From assembly GCA_020854235.1 (NCBI GenBank), contig JADZFW010000117.1:1-49757 (forward strand): DNA of 49,757 nt, written 5' to 3'. The number at the start of each line of letters is the position of its first letter. The first letter of the stretch is position 1. Origin of the DNA: Flavobacteriaceae bacterium. GTDB lineage: Bacteria; Bacteroidota; Bacteroidia; Flavobacteriales; Flavobacteriaceae. Below are positions 25,180 through 34,552 of the stretch, in pieces. Position numbers and translations under genes: made by a program. The notes beneath the pieces are model-generated. The model was not told where the DNA came from, did no database searches, and saw only the letters and a list, made by a program, of their open reading frames with translations.

Positions 25180-25401
25180 CTAATTACACCCACATCCACC
25201 GCCGGATTTTCCACCGTTGGCACCGGAAGCAGCTTCACGATATACTTGGAAAGTGGTTTCATACCTTTCGGCTGAACGTGCCGAAAGTTTCATTTCAGGG
25301 TCATTGAGATTTTGTTTTTCGTATTCTTTTACGGAATTACAGGATGTAATACCTACTAGACCAAACCCAATGAAAAGGGTTTTCAGTGTTTTTTGTAACA
25401 T
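25180..25401 (-). CDS. DUF4266 small lipoprotein
   Basis: 73 residues. Lipoprotein signal with lipobox GITSC (Cys at about 21), then a conserved core (EYEKQNLNDPEMKLSARSAE) and a Gly-rich tail ending GGKSGGGCGCN. The two C-terminal Cys in a flexible glycine tail suggest metal or redox-cofactor binding, or an anchoring role; this is inference. It lies 11 nt after apbE and about 214 nt before the DUF3570 gene, its usual partner. Confidence 0.88.
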   Translation of the reverse strand: MLQKTLKTLFIGFGLVGITSCNSVKEYEKQNLNDPEMKLSARSAERYETTFQVYREAASGANGGKSGGGCGCN

Positions 25402-25412
25402 GATTATTAATT

Positions 25413-26402
25413 TTAGTTGTAATGAAATTGATTGACTTCTATGCCTTTAGACATATGTATTTTACCTTGGTCATCGATGATGATACATTCGATTCCTTCC
25501 AATTGATTGATGAGATGCAAACCCACATCCACTCCTAGAACAAAAACACCGGTTGCCAAGGCATCGGCTATTTCCGTATGTTTGGCAAAAACCGAAACAC
25601 TTACCACACCTTGAGCCGGATAACCCGTTCGCGGATCGATGATATGCGCGTAGCGAATGCCGTTAAAAACAACGAATTTTTCATAATTTCCCGAAGTTTC
25701 GATGGCTGTTTCCTCCAATGGAAAAAATGCAAAAACTTTTTCCTTATTAACCGGATTGATAATCGCTACCGTCCAGGGTTTCCCATCGGGTTGTTTGCCC
25801 CATGAGGTAATATCGCCCGAAATATTAACCAAACCTGATGCATTGCCTGAAGCTAGTAACAATTGTTTGATGCGATCAGCGATATACCCTTGACCTATGC
25901 CACCGGTTCCGATTTTCATACCTTGTTTTTGCAAAAAAACCGTTGTGTCCTTTTCATTGAGAATCAGGTTTTGATAACCTACATTCTGAACCGAACTGCG
26001 GATGCGTTCTTCGGATGGCATTTCCTTCATACTTCCGTCAAACTTCCATATTCGATCCATGCCAGCCCAAGTCACATCAAATGCGCCATCGGTGAGTTTG
26101 GAAAATTTTACAGATCGCTGCAAAAGCTCAAAAACTTCGGCGTGCACTTTGACGGGTTGTTTCCCTGCCTGTTGGTTGACCATAGAAATATCGGAAGTAG
26201 GAATCCATTCAGAAATCAACTGTTCGATGCGTTTCAGTTCCTTCACTGACATATCGGCAAATTTTTTACCTTCCGTGCTATCTTTGACAACAACCGTGAT
26301 TTCGTAAGGACTACCCAACAAACTGTGTTTTTCTTGATACACCATTTGTGCATGTATAGAAAACACAGTGAGTAATGTCAGTATGTTGATCAGGATTTTC
26401 AC
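25413..26402 (-). CDS. apbE: FAD:protein FMN transferase ApbE
   Basis: Exported flavinyltransferase that covalently attaches FMN to Ser/Thr of target proteins. 329 residues, GTG start overlapping the thioredoxin stop by 4 nt (GTGA). Signal peptide at about 1-18. Conserved segments include SEWIPTSDISMVNQ, GIGQGYIADRI, ETSGNYEKFVV and the Mg2+-binding HIIDPRTGYPAQGVVSVSV. No obvious FMN-binding-domain protein is encoded nearby, so either the DUF3570 or DUF4266 partner, or a distant protein, is the substrate. Confidence 0.95.
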   Translation of the reverse strand: MKILINILTLLTVFSIHAQMVYQEKHSLLGSPYEITVVVKDSTEGKKFADMSVKELKRIEQLISEWIPTSDISMVNQQAGKQPVKVHAEVFELLQRSVKFSKLTDGAFDVTWAGMDRIWKFDGSMKEMPSEERIRSSVQNVGYQNLILNEKDTTVFLQKQGMKIGTGGIGQGYIADRIKQLLLASGNASGLVNISGDITSWGKQPDGKPWTVAIINPVNKEKVFAFFPLEETAIETSGNYEKFVVFNGIRYAHIIDPRTGYPAQGVVSVSVFAKHTEIADALATGVFVLGVDVGLHLINQLEGIECIIIDDQGKIHMSKGIEVNQFHYN

Positions 26403-26842
26403 GATTTTTGAGCCAATGTTTTTAACTTTTGAACATATTCGGAAGCCGTGATATTTTCATATCCCATCGAACCCAATACTTTACCATCGGGCGTAAGTAC
26501 CAATACCAAAGGAAAAAGACCGCTTTTGTTGTATTTTTCGGCTAAAGCATCGTTTTCTTTTGTAAGTGCATCCGATAGTTTGTTGGCTTTTTTTCTTGGA
26601 AAATCGGCTTTATACAAAATCCATTGAGAAGCAGCTTCTTTTTTGAAAACATCCGATTGCCAAACATTCGTATCGAGTTTGATACAGGGCGCACACCAAT
26701 CGGATCCTGAAAAGACCAAGATGATTTTTTTGTTTTCTTTTTTAGCTAAAGCTTTGGCATCTTCAAAATGAGATAGCCAAGTTTGTGCGGTAAGTTGGCT
26801 ACCCAAAAAGAGCATGACCAACAACATTGAGATTTGTTTCAT
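26399..26842 (-). CDS. Periplasmic thioredoxin-like protein
   Basis: 147 residues with a signal peptide (about 1-19, ending LTAQ) and a thioredoxin fold with active site CAPC in FSGSDWCAPCIKLD. The later segment (FPLVLVLTPDGKVLGSMGY) carries the cis-Pro region. It resembles the DUF899/thioredoxin_7 disulphide group. First gene of the cluster, overlapping apbE. It could keep Cys of the DUF4266 tail reduced, but that is speculative. Confidence 0.9.
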   Translation of the reverse strand: MKQISMLLVMLFLGSQLTAQTWLSHFEDAKALAKKENKKIILVFSGSDWCAPCIKLDTNVWQSDVFKKEAASQWILYKADFPRKKANKLSDALTKENDALAEKYNKSGLFPLVLVLTPDGKVLGSMGYENITASEYVQKLKTLAQKS

Positions 26843-26931
26843 TTTAGTTTAGTTTTTATGATTATTAAGTAAACGGATTAAAATTAAATTATTATTTTTC
26901 AATTGAAAATGACCTAGCATTTAACATTTAT

Positions 26932-27633
26932 TTACACACTTACCCCAAAAAAGTGTCCCACTAAAGCAGTTAGTCCCATGGCAATAGTACCCCAAACGGT
27001 GATTCTCAAAATGGCTTTGAAAATACCAGAGCCTCCTGTTTTAGCAGAAATTACTCCCAAAATGATGAGAAACACAATAGAAAAAGCATATAAAATGTAT
27101 TCCATTTTGGTTAATGGAGCAAAAAGGGTGACCAACAATGGGAGGATACCTCCTATACTAAATGCCGCTCCTGATGCAATAGCTGCCTGAATAGGATTGG
27201 CTTGACTTATTTCATTAATCCCCAATTCATCCCTAACATGCGCTGCCAAAGCATCGTGAGCGGTAAGTTCTTTGGCAACTTGTAAAGCAGTTTCTTTGTG
27301 TAAGCCCCTACGTTCATAAATTGTTGCTAAAATTTTCAATTCTTCCTCGGGCATAGCTTTTAATTCTTCTGCTTCCCTTTCTATATCAGCTTTCTCTGTA
27401 TCCGTTTGTGAGCTAACGGAAACATATTCACCTGCAGCCATGGACAAAGCTCCGGCAACCAAACCGGCAACAGTGGCCAAAACTATGGGTTCACGAGTGC
27501 TACTAGCAGCAGCAATACCTATGGCAATACTTGAAATGGAAATGATCCCATCATTGGATCCTAAAACGGCTGCTCTTAACCAATTGCTTCGGTGTATATA
27601 GTGATTTTCTAAATAGTTATCTATAGTTAACAT
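26932..27633 (-). CDS. VIT1/CCC1 family iron/manganese transporter
   Basis: 233 residues. Five membrane helices with the family signatures RAAVLGSNDGIISISSIAIG and ALSMAAGEYVSVSSQTDTEK; a cytosolic metal-binding loop rich in Glu (EREAEELKAMPEEELKILAT) lies between helices 2 and 3. The family moves Fe2+ or Mn2+ out of the cytosol. It stands between the metal efflux locus and the ApbE cluster, and 89 nt separate it from the thioredoxin gene. Confidence 0.92.
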   Translation of the reverse strand: MLTIDNYLENHYIHRSNWLRAAVLGSNDGIISISSIAIGIAAASSTREPIVLATVAGLVAGALSMAAGEYVSVSSQTDTEKADIEREAEELKAMPEEELKILATIYERRGLHKETALQVAKELTAHDALAAHVRDELGINEISQANPIQAAIASGAAFSIGGILPLLVTLFAPLTKMEYILYAFSIVFLIILGVISAKTGGSGIFKAILRITVWGTIAMGLTALVGHFFGVSV

Positions 27634-27908
27634 AGAAGATTGAATTGAATTGAATTAGAATTGAATGTGTAATGATTTCTTTACCAACAATACATTTTGG
27701 AGTTTCATCCAATAGATTAGTTCAAATCATTTGAACTATGAATGAATATTTCGTAGAAAGTTGAAAATCAAGAATTGAAATAAAAATAAATGGATTTACT
27801 TATGAAGTTTTATTTTAAAAAAATTTTATCCTATTTCAACATTCAATTTAATTATAATAATTGCGATTATCTCGAATGCATGAAATAGAATAATTTCATT
27901 AACGTAAG

Positions 27909-28292
27909 TTAAACCAAATCAGGAGGTTGAATAAATTTGTATTGCTTCAAAAATGAATAAAAGTTAATGTAAAAATAACGTTTTGAAGTCTTTTTAAACC
28001 ATTCTCTATCTGTTTCATTCTGAGCGTATTCACCAACATTTGACAGCATTAGAATATGATTATCAAATGAATGATTGAAAGGCAAATGTTTATGATGATT
28101 ATCTAACGGTAAATGTTGAGTAGATTTTTTTCCAAAATGCAAACTGACAAATTCAATCACATCACTGCCTTCTTTCAAATGTTTTTGGGCATGCGTCAAC
28201 AAATCCCCCAACCAAACCACATCGGAGGGATGAACCTGCATACTTTGTAACAGCAACAGTGTAGAAACGAAAATGATAGATATGTTTTTCAT
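27909..28292 (-). CDS. Small secreted His-rich protein B of the metal efflux locus
   Basis: 127 residues with a signal peptide (about 1-19, LLLLQSMQVHPSD). Several His residues cluster in THAQKHLKEGSD, FVSLHFGKKSTQHLPLDNHH and KHLPFNHSFDNH; the C-terminus ends FIQPPDLV. It is a paralogue of the protein at 33993-34373, with the same order of motifs (LQSMQ, HFGK-T-H-P, LPFHH-FD, QPP). It lies downstream of the RND genes. Probably binds metal in the periplasm; no named family is recognised. Confidence 0.8.
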   Translation of the reverse strand: MKNISIIFVSTLLLLQSMQVHPSDVVWLGDLLTHAQKHLKEGSDVIEFVSLHFGKKSTQHLPLDNHHKHLPFNHSFDNHILMLSNVGEYAQNETDREWFKKTSKRYFYINFYSFLKQYKFIQPPDLV

Positions 28293-28301
28293 TTAATGAG
28301 G

Positions 28302-28309
28302 CAAATATA
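28302..28309 (-). promoter_or_regulatory. Candidate -7 element of the small His-rich gene B
   Basis: Minus strand TATATTTG. The surrounding 14 nt TATATATTTGCCTC are identical to the promoter core ahead of the gene at 34553 (plus strand). At 19-nt spacing no TTTG -33 box is present. Confidence 0.5.
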
Positions 28310-28447
28310 TACTTTTGAACGAATAAAAATGATATTTAGTGTTATTTTACATTATTTTTATTACTATTATAATAAATTTTTAAAATCTACAATATTTATA
28401 GCAACTCCTTTCTTATATATTTAGAGTTTAAACTAACATTTAATATT

Positions 28448-29560
28448 TTAGAAATTTAGCATATTGGCTCCATCTGTAATAATAAACTTATCATCAAAAT
28501 CAGTTGCGTTTGTAAATGAAACCCATTTATCGTTCTTCATGTTGATGGTCACTTGTTTTTTTTCAAAAAAATAGGTTTGTTTATCTGTATGGTCTAAAAC
28601 ATAAATATAATTTGAACTATTTTCATTTAAAACTGCGATTGAACTTACTCCCTTAATTTTTTGATTATGAGTAATAATTTTGGCATTGACATGCATTCCA
28701 TCAAATATTCTCACTGAATCTATGATTTCAGCAATTACTTGAACCGTTTTGGAATCTTGGTCTAATGAAGCACCAATATTCTTAATTTTAGCATGATACA
28801 CTTTTCCTAATGAAGAAGAAAACTCAATGGTTTGATTCACTTTAAGAGATTCCAATTGTGATTCAAAAACTTGGAGAACTAAGTTAGCCATATTAATATT
28901 CACAATTTCCAAGACCGACTCTGATGTCGATATAAAAGAGCCATTTAATCCGAAAATTTTCTTTACACTACCACTTATCGGTGCATAAATCGGGATAGAT
29001 GCATAATAATTTCCTGCCAATATTTGTGTTGGGTCAATTCCCAAAAGTTCGATTTTCTTTTTCAAACCTTTAAAATTAGCCAGATTACTTTTGTACTCAC
29101 TTTCAGCTTGTAAATATTTTTTTTCGGAATTTGCATTTTCATTATAGAGTGAAGTCTGACGTTCAAAATCATTTTTCAGATAATTCAAACTTTCATTTAA
29201 AGTTGCAAATTCTTGTTGAAGCGATATAAATTCCTGACTCTCAACATAAAATAGGATTTGTCCTTTTTGAACAAACTGACCTTCAAGAACATTCAGTTTT
29301 TTGATAATTCCGGGCATAAGCGTCGTTACAGCACTTAATTGTGATGGCGGAACTTCTACTATTCCGGCAACTTCTACTATTCCCTCAAAATTAACTTCAT
29401 TCAATTTTTCCATTTTAATGGATCCTGTTTTTATTTGTTCCGATGTCAGTTTCAAAAATTGTTGTTCAACAACATTTGATTCTTCTGAATTTGATTTGTC
29501 TGAATTACAAGAACTCAAAATAATCATAGATACTATATTTAATATTAATATTTTATACAT
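28448..29560 (-). CDS. Efflux RND periplasmic adaptor subunit (CusB/CzcB type), lipoprotein
   Basis: Membrane-fusion protein linking the inner-membrane pump to its outer-membrane channel. 370 residues, with a lipobox ILSSC (Cys at about 18). Barrel-sandwich halves (VAGIVEVPPSQLSAVTTLMP, IPIYAPISGSVKKIFGLNGS) flank a coiled-coil hairpin (about 115-180). Lies 36 nt after the pump gene. Substrate is probably a divalent or monovalent heavy-metal ion, judged from the pump. Confidence 0.93.
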   Translation of the reverse strand: MYKILILNIVSMIILSSCNSDKSNSEESNVVEQQFLKLTSEQIKTGSIKMEKLNEVNFEGIVEVAGIVEVPPSQLSAVTTLMPGIIKKLNVLEGQFVQKGQILFYVESQEFISLQQEFATLNESLNYLKNDFERQTSLYNENANSEKKYLQAESEYKSNLANFKGLKKKIELLGIDPTQILAGNYYASIPIYAPISGSVKKIFGLNGSFISTSESVLEIVNINMANLVLQVFESQLESLKVNQTIEFSSSLGKVYHAKIKNIGASLDQDSKTVQVIAEIIDSVRIFDGMHVNAKIITHNQKIKGVSSIAVLNENSSNYIYVLDHTDKQTYFFEKKQVTINMKNDKWVSFTNATDFDDKFIITDGANMLNF

Positions 29561-29596
29561 TTTTAAAAAATTTTATAAGGTTAATTTAAAAAGATT

Positions 29597-32500
29597 TTAT
29601 TGGTGATAATACAATTCCAGTTGGATTAAATTGTATTCCAAAACGGCATTTAAGTAATTCAATTCGATTTCTTTTACCTGATCCATGGTCTGTAAGTAAT
29701 CGAAAAAATCAATTTCTCCTTTTTCATAATTAAGTTGAGCAAATTTTATCAATTGAGGAGCCAACTCAAATTTATTTTTAGAAGCTACACTCATATTCAT
29801 ATCAAGAAACTTTAAATTACCAATCAATTGATTATTTATTGTTTCAAAATCATCTAACGATTTTTCACTTTCTAAAAGTTGAGATTCGTACAAGATTTTC
29901 TGTGATTGTACCAACTTATTTTTCCCAAAGAACAAAAGTGGCAATTCAACTCCGACTTGAAAACCCTTCAATGGTTTTGATAATTCAGGACTCATCGATT
30001 GAAAATAAGAAATATTGAAATCGGGTAAAAACTCTTGTTTACTTTTTTTCCAATATAACATACTCAATTGTTCGCGTTCTGAATTTAGTTTTTTGGATAG
30101 ACTATTCTCATAATTATTTGAAAACAAATTCAAAGGAATAAGTTCTAATTGATTGATTGAAAAAACCGTATCGGGAATCAAATTGTAAAAAGTCTGATAA
30201 TTTGATTGAATTTCGCTAGCTATCAGCGCTTGATTCGTTTTAATTTGTTGCAATTTGGCATCAGCTAATAATTTTTGTAAATGATTGGTCTCCCCAAATT
30301 TATTTTTGATATTTTCATTATGGGCAAATTGTCCATACAAACTATCCAAACTTATAAATATTTTTTCTTTATTTTTGAGGTAAACTAACTCGTAATACAA
30401 AATAGAGATTTTTTTTGCCAAGTTATTTTTGAGCATTTCCAATTCTATAAATTGAGCATCATATTCTTTTTCAACCAATTTACGTTGATAAAGCAACTTG
30501 GTTGGAAAGTCAAAACTTTGTTCAATTCCAACTTCATTGAGTTTATAACCTTCCTGAGAAAAATTATTCTGATTATTGTTTAAATATACATTCGTATTTG
30601 TAAACTGTACACTACTTTGAGAGCGAAACTTAGCACTAACTAATTTTGATTCCTCAATTTTCACTTCCTTATTTTTGACAATAGCTTTGTCAATTAAATT
30701 TTTTAATTCAATATTTTCTTGAGCATTCATACTGCCAAAAATTGAGAAAAAGAAAATTATAAGCGTCATTTTCTTATTTTTAAATTTCATTTTAATTTTA
30801 TGATTATCAAAAATTGCGTATAAAACTGGGAGGACAATCATCGTTAAAAATGTCGATGTAATTAAACCACCGATGACAACTGTAGCTAAAGGTCTTTGTA
30901 CTTCTGCTCCGGCATTTTTGGATATTGCCATAGGTAAAAAGCCTAATGCTGCAGCCAATGCAGTCAATAATACAGGTCTTAACCTTTCTTTAGTCCCTCT
31001 AATAATTCTCTCATAAATATCAGAAACCCCTTCTTTTTTTAATTCTTTAAAATGCTCAATTAAAACAATCCCATTTAATACGGCAATTCCAAAAAGTGCA
31101 ATAAACCCGACACCTGCAGAGATACTAAATGGCAAACCTCTAATCCATAAAAAAATGATACCTCCTACGGCAGCTAGTGGGATTGCGGAATAAACCATTA
31201 AAGCTTCTTTGACTGATTTAAATGCAAAATGCAATAAAATAAAAATGAGCAATAAGGCAATAGGCAAAGCGATGGAAAGTCTTTTTTTAGCACTGTTTAA
31301 ATTTTCAAATTGACCGCCATAAACAACTTTGTATCCTTCGGGTAATATCACTTTTTGTTCAACTATTTTCTTTACATCATTTACTACCGATTGCATATCA
31401 CGATTTCTTACATTAATACCAATTACTATTCTTCTTTGTGTATTGTCTCTAGAGATTTTAGCGGGTCCTGTAGTGTATTTTATTTCTGCCAATTCACTCA
31501 AAGGCACTTTTCCGGCTAAAGGAGTATCAATCCATAGTTGGGTTAAATCACTAATTTCATCACGTTGCTCCTGATTAAATCTCATGACCAAATCAAACTG
31601 TTTTTCACCTTCGAAAATAGTCCCGAAAGTTGCTCCGGCAAATCCGGAAGAAATTATTTTATTGATATCAGAAGTATTAAGTCCGTATTGAGCAATTTTT
31701 TCAGTACGATAGTTAACCGACATCTGTGGAAGTTTATCAATTTTTTCAACGGAAACATCAGAAGCACCTTCGATATGATCTACTAAATTTTTTATTTCAT
31801 TGGCTTTAGCAAATAAAATATCCAAATCTTCACCATATATCTTAATGGCAACATCCGATCTAACACCGGTAATTAACTCATTGAATCGCATCTCGATAGG
31901 TTGGGTAAATTCAATATCTATTCCGGGAATCACTAACAATGCTTCTTTAAATTTATCAGCCAATTCATCTTTTGATTGAGCACTTACCCATTGATTCTTT
32001 GGTTTTAATTTAATAATAACATCAGATTCCTCCATAGACATAGGATCGGTAGGCACTTCGGCTGCTCCAATCCTACTCACAACTTGGTCTACTTCAGGAA
32101 ACTTTTCAATTAAAATCTTCTCAATTTGAGTGGTAATCTCAATAGTTTTTGTCAGAGATGTCCCTGTTTTCAAAACCGGTTGAATGACAAAATCTCCTTC
32201 ATCTAGGGTTGGAACAAATTCACCACCCATTTTGGTAAAAAGTAAAATAGAAAAAATGAAAAAGGCAAATGCTATTGCTAGTACGGTTTTTTTATAATCT
32301 AAAGCCCATTTAATGGTAGGTTCGTATAATTTATTTAAAAAAGCCATTATTTTCGAAGAAATATTTTTGGTATTTACTTTAGTAGGTTTAATGACTAATG
32401 AAGATATTACGGGAATATAGGTAAAACTCAATAACATTGCCCCTATTAATGCGAAACTAAATGTCATGGCCATTGGTTTAAACATCTTACCTTCTACTCC

Positions 32501-33913
32501 TTGTAAAGACAATATTGGAATAAATACTATCAAAATAATCATTTGTCCAAAAATGGCAGAATGAAGCATTTTATTAGTACTTTTTAAAGTAATTCTGTCA
32601 ATTTCATCCTTTCTCTCATTTACTGCTAATTGCTGAATTTGACTGTAATTTTGTGAAATTTTGAAAGCAATAAATTCAACTATTATAACAGCTCCATCGA
32701 TGATGATTCCAAAATCAATAGCCCCCAAACTCATCAAATTTGCGTCGATTTTAAAAACATACATCATAGACAATGTAAAAAGCAAACTCAACGGAATTAC
32801 TGATGCAATAACTAATCCCGAACGGAAATTTCCCAATAAGAGTACTACGATGAAAATAACAATTAGACTTCCTAAAATTAAGTTTTCTTCAACTGTAAAG
32901 GTAGTTTTTCCAATCAAATCGCTTCTATCTAAAAAGCCATTTATATAGACTCCTTTGGGAAGAATTTTCTCAACTTCCTTAATTCTTTTATGAATACTTT
33001 CAATGGTTTGCTTTGAGTTTCCATCCTTGATCATCATAATTTGTCCCAAAACCTTTTCACCTTGACCGTTACCGGTAATGGCTCCAAACCTTGTTGCGCT
33101 ACCCATACCAACAGTTGCAATATCTTTAATTAAAACTGGGGTATTTCCACGTACCATAATCGTGATATTTTCAATATCCTCAATGGTCTTTAACAAACTT
33201 TCTCCTCTAACAAAATAAGCTTCATTATTCTTTTCAATATAACCACCACCGGCTATACCATTATTGTTTTCCAATGACGCATAAACATCATTAATACTAA
33301 TATCCAACTGTTTAAGTTTATCAATATCAATTGCAACTTCATATTGCTTCAAAAATCCACCCCAAGTATTGATTTCAACAACTCCCGGAATACCTGAAAG
33401 TTGACGTTTCACAATCCAATCCTGAATAGTTCTTAGGTCAGATATTGAATATTTATTTTTGTATGGTTCTTCGACTTCTAATGTATATTGATATACTTCA
33501 CCCAATCCTGTAGTAATAGGACCCATTTCAGGATTTGCATAACCTTGCGGAATGTTATCTGCAGCTGTCTTTAGTTTTTCTGCTAATAACTGACGAGGTA
33601 AATAAGTACCCATTTTATCATCAAAAACCACGGTAACAACCGACAAACCAAATTTTGAAACAGACCTAATCTCTTTAACTCCAGGTAGATTAGCCATTTC
33701 TAATTCAACAGGATAAGTAATGAATTTTTCCACATCTTGAGTGGACAGATTTTTTGAAGTAGATATAACTTGTATTTGATTATTCGTCACATCTGGAACT
33801 GCACCAATAGATAATTGAGTCAATGAATACAATCCGAATAATACAATACTAGTTGTAAAAAGGATGACAATTAGTTTATTTTTTAAACTAAATTTAATAA
33901 TTTGTTCCAACAT
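29597..33913 (-). CDS. CusA/CzcA heavy-metal RND pump fused to a TolC-like channel domain
   Basis: 1438 residues. Residues 1 to about 1045 are a full HME-RND pump: twelve membrane helices, proton-relay residues in GAIDFGIIIDGAVIIVEF, porter domains with DVTNNQIQVISTSKNLS and TDPMSMEESD, and the second half GGIIFLWIRGLPFSISAGVG. A new hydrophobic stretch (FFFSIFGSMNAQ) then leads to a domain of about 390 residues with long helices typical of TolC/CzcC (YFQSMSPELSKPLKGFQVGV, QLNYEKGEIDFFDYLQTMDQ). This pump-channel fusion is known in Bacteroidota. Metal specificity is not decided by sequence alone. Confidence 0.94.
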   Translation of the reverse strand: MLEQIIKFSLKNKLIVILFTTSIVLFGLYSLTQLSIGAVPDVTNNQIQVISTSKNLSTQDVEKFITYPVELEMANLPGVKEIRSVSKFGLSVVTVVFDDKMGTYLPRQLLAEKLKTAADNIPQGYANPEMGPITTGLGEVYQYTLEVEEPYKNKYSISDLRTIQDWIVKRQLSGIPGVVEINTWGGFLKQYEVAIDIDKLKQLDISINDVYASLENNNGIAGGGYIEKNNEAYFVRGESLLKTIEDIENITIMVRGNTPVLIKDIATVGMGSATRFGAITGNGQGEKVLGQIMMIKDGNSKQTIESIHKRIKEVEKILPKGVYINGFLDRSDLIGKTTFTVEENLILGSLIVIFIVVLLLGNFRSGLVIASVIPLSLLFTLSMMYVFKIDANLMSLGAIDFGIIIDGAVIIVEFIAFKISQNYSQIQQLAVNERKDEIDRITLKSTNKMLHSAIFGQMIILIVFIPILSLQGVEGKMFKPMAMTFSFALIGAMLLSFTYIPVISSLVIKPTKVNTKNISSKIMAFLNKLYEPTIKWALDYKKTVLAIAFAFFIFSILLFTKMGGEFVPTLDEGDFVIQPVLKTGTSLTKTIEITTQIEKILIEKFPEVDQVVSRIGAAEVPTDPMSMEESDVIIKLKPKNQWVSAQSKDELADKFKEALLVIPGIDIEFTQPIEMRFNELITGVRSDVAIKIYGEDLDILFAKANEIKNLVDHIEGASDVSVEKIDKLPQMSVNYRTEKIAQYGLNTSDINKIISSGFAGATFGTIFEGEKQFDLVMRFNQEQRDEISDLTQLWIDTPLAGKVPLSELAEIKYTTGPAKISRDNTQRRIVIGINVRNRDMQSVVNDVKKIVEQKVILPEGYKVVYGGQFENLNSAKKRLSIALPIALLLIFILLHFAFKSVKEALMVYSAIPLAAVGGIIFLWIRGLPFSISAGVGFIALFGIAVLNGIVLIEHFKELKKEGVSDIYERIIRGTKERLRPVLLTALAAALGFLPMAISKNAGAEVQRPLATVVIGGLITSTFLTMIVLPVLYAIFDNHKIKMKFKNKKMTLIIFFFSIFGSMNAQENIELKNLIDKAIVKNKEVKIEESKLVSAKFRSQSSVQFTNTNVYLNNNQNNFSQEGYKLNEVGIEQSFDFPTKLLYQRKLVEKEYDAQFIELEMLKNNLAKKISILYYELVYLKNKEKIFISLDSLYGQFAHNENIKNKFGETNHLQKLLADAKLQQIKTNQALIASEIQSNYQTFYNLIPDTVFSINQLELIPLNLFSNNYENSLSKKLNSEREQLSMLYWKKSKQEFLPDFNISYFQSMSPELSKPLKGFQVGVELPLLFFGKNKLVQSQKILYESQLLESEKSLDDFETINNQLIGNLKFLDMNMSVASKNKFELAPQLIKFAQLNYEKGEIDFFDYLQTMDQVKEIELNYLNAVLEYNLIQLELYYHQ

Positions 33914-33992
33914 ATTTTAGAAAATAAAAAATTAGATGTAAAATTTTTAACCTTATTAAAATTATAATAGGTTCTATTTTTCAAAAAATTTT

Positions 33993-34373
33993 CTAAAAAA
34001 TGGGAGGTTGAATTATTTTATAACTATTTAGGGTAGAATATAAATTTTTGTAATGAAAAGAAGTATTTTTCAGTTGACTCGAAAATGTTAATTCTTCCTC
34101 AGTATTTAGAGGAAAAGTGAGCGCAAGAAAAATTTGATTTTGATCAAACTGATGATGAAAAGGGAGTTGATTATGTTCACAATCTTGAGGGATATGTTTG
34201 GTAGCATCCTTACCGAAATGCAAACAATAAAACTCAAAAATATCATTACCTTCTTGAAAGTGTTCATCTATATGACCAAACAAATCATCAATCGACATTA
34301 AATCGACAGGTTTAATTTGCATACTTTGAAGCAGTATCAATGTAGATAATAATATGATTACTATTTTATTCAT
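33993..34373 (-). CDS. Small secreted His-rich protein A of the metal efflux locus
   Basis: 126 residues with a signal peptide (about 1-18, ILLQSMQIKPVD). His and Cys in DEHFQEGNDIFEFYCLHFGK, DATKHIPQDCEHNQLPFHHQ suggest metal binding; C-terminus ends IIQPPIF. Paralogue of the protein at 27909-28292. It is the first gene of the efflux operon, 79 nt before the RND pump. Small His-rich secreted proteins in this position recur beside Bacteroidota metal RND pumps, but I cannot name a family. Confidence 0.82.
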   Translation of the reverse strand: MNKIVIILLSTLILLQSMQIKPVDLMSIDDLFGHIDEHFQEGNDIFEFYCLHFGKDATKHIPQDCEHNQLPFHHQFDQNQIFLALTFPLNTEEELTFSSQLKNTSFHYKNLYSTLNSYKIIQPPIF

Positions 34374-34383
34374 TTATAGAAAT

Positions 34384-34391
34384 CAAAAGTA
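34384..34391 (-). promoter_or_regulatory. Candidate -7 element of the metal efflux operon
   Basis: Minus strand TACTTTTG, matching TAnnTTTG, 10 nt before the first ATG, so the leader would be very short. No clear TTTG at -33, which suggests an activator-dependent promoter. Confidence 0.45.
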
Positions 34392-34527
34392 GAATAAATA
34401 CCTGTCAAGGAAATAACTTAAAATTGTTTTAAAATATATAATTATAAGTTTTTCTTATAATAGCTTCTATCACACAAGAAAAATGATAAATACTTAATTG
34501 CAATTAACCGTAATTAAATATTTGCTA

Positions 34528-34535
34528 TATATTTG
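34528..34535 (+). promoter_or_regulatory. Candidate -7 element of the divergent envelope genes
   Basis: TATATTTG within TATATATTTGCCTC, the same 14-nt core found on the minus strand at 28311-28298. Start of transcription is predicted near 34542, about 11 nt before the TTG start codon. Confidence 0.5.
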
Positions 34536-34552
34536 CCTCAAAGTATAATATT

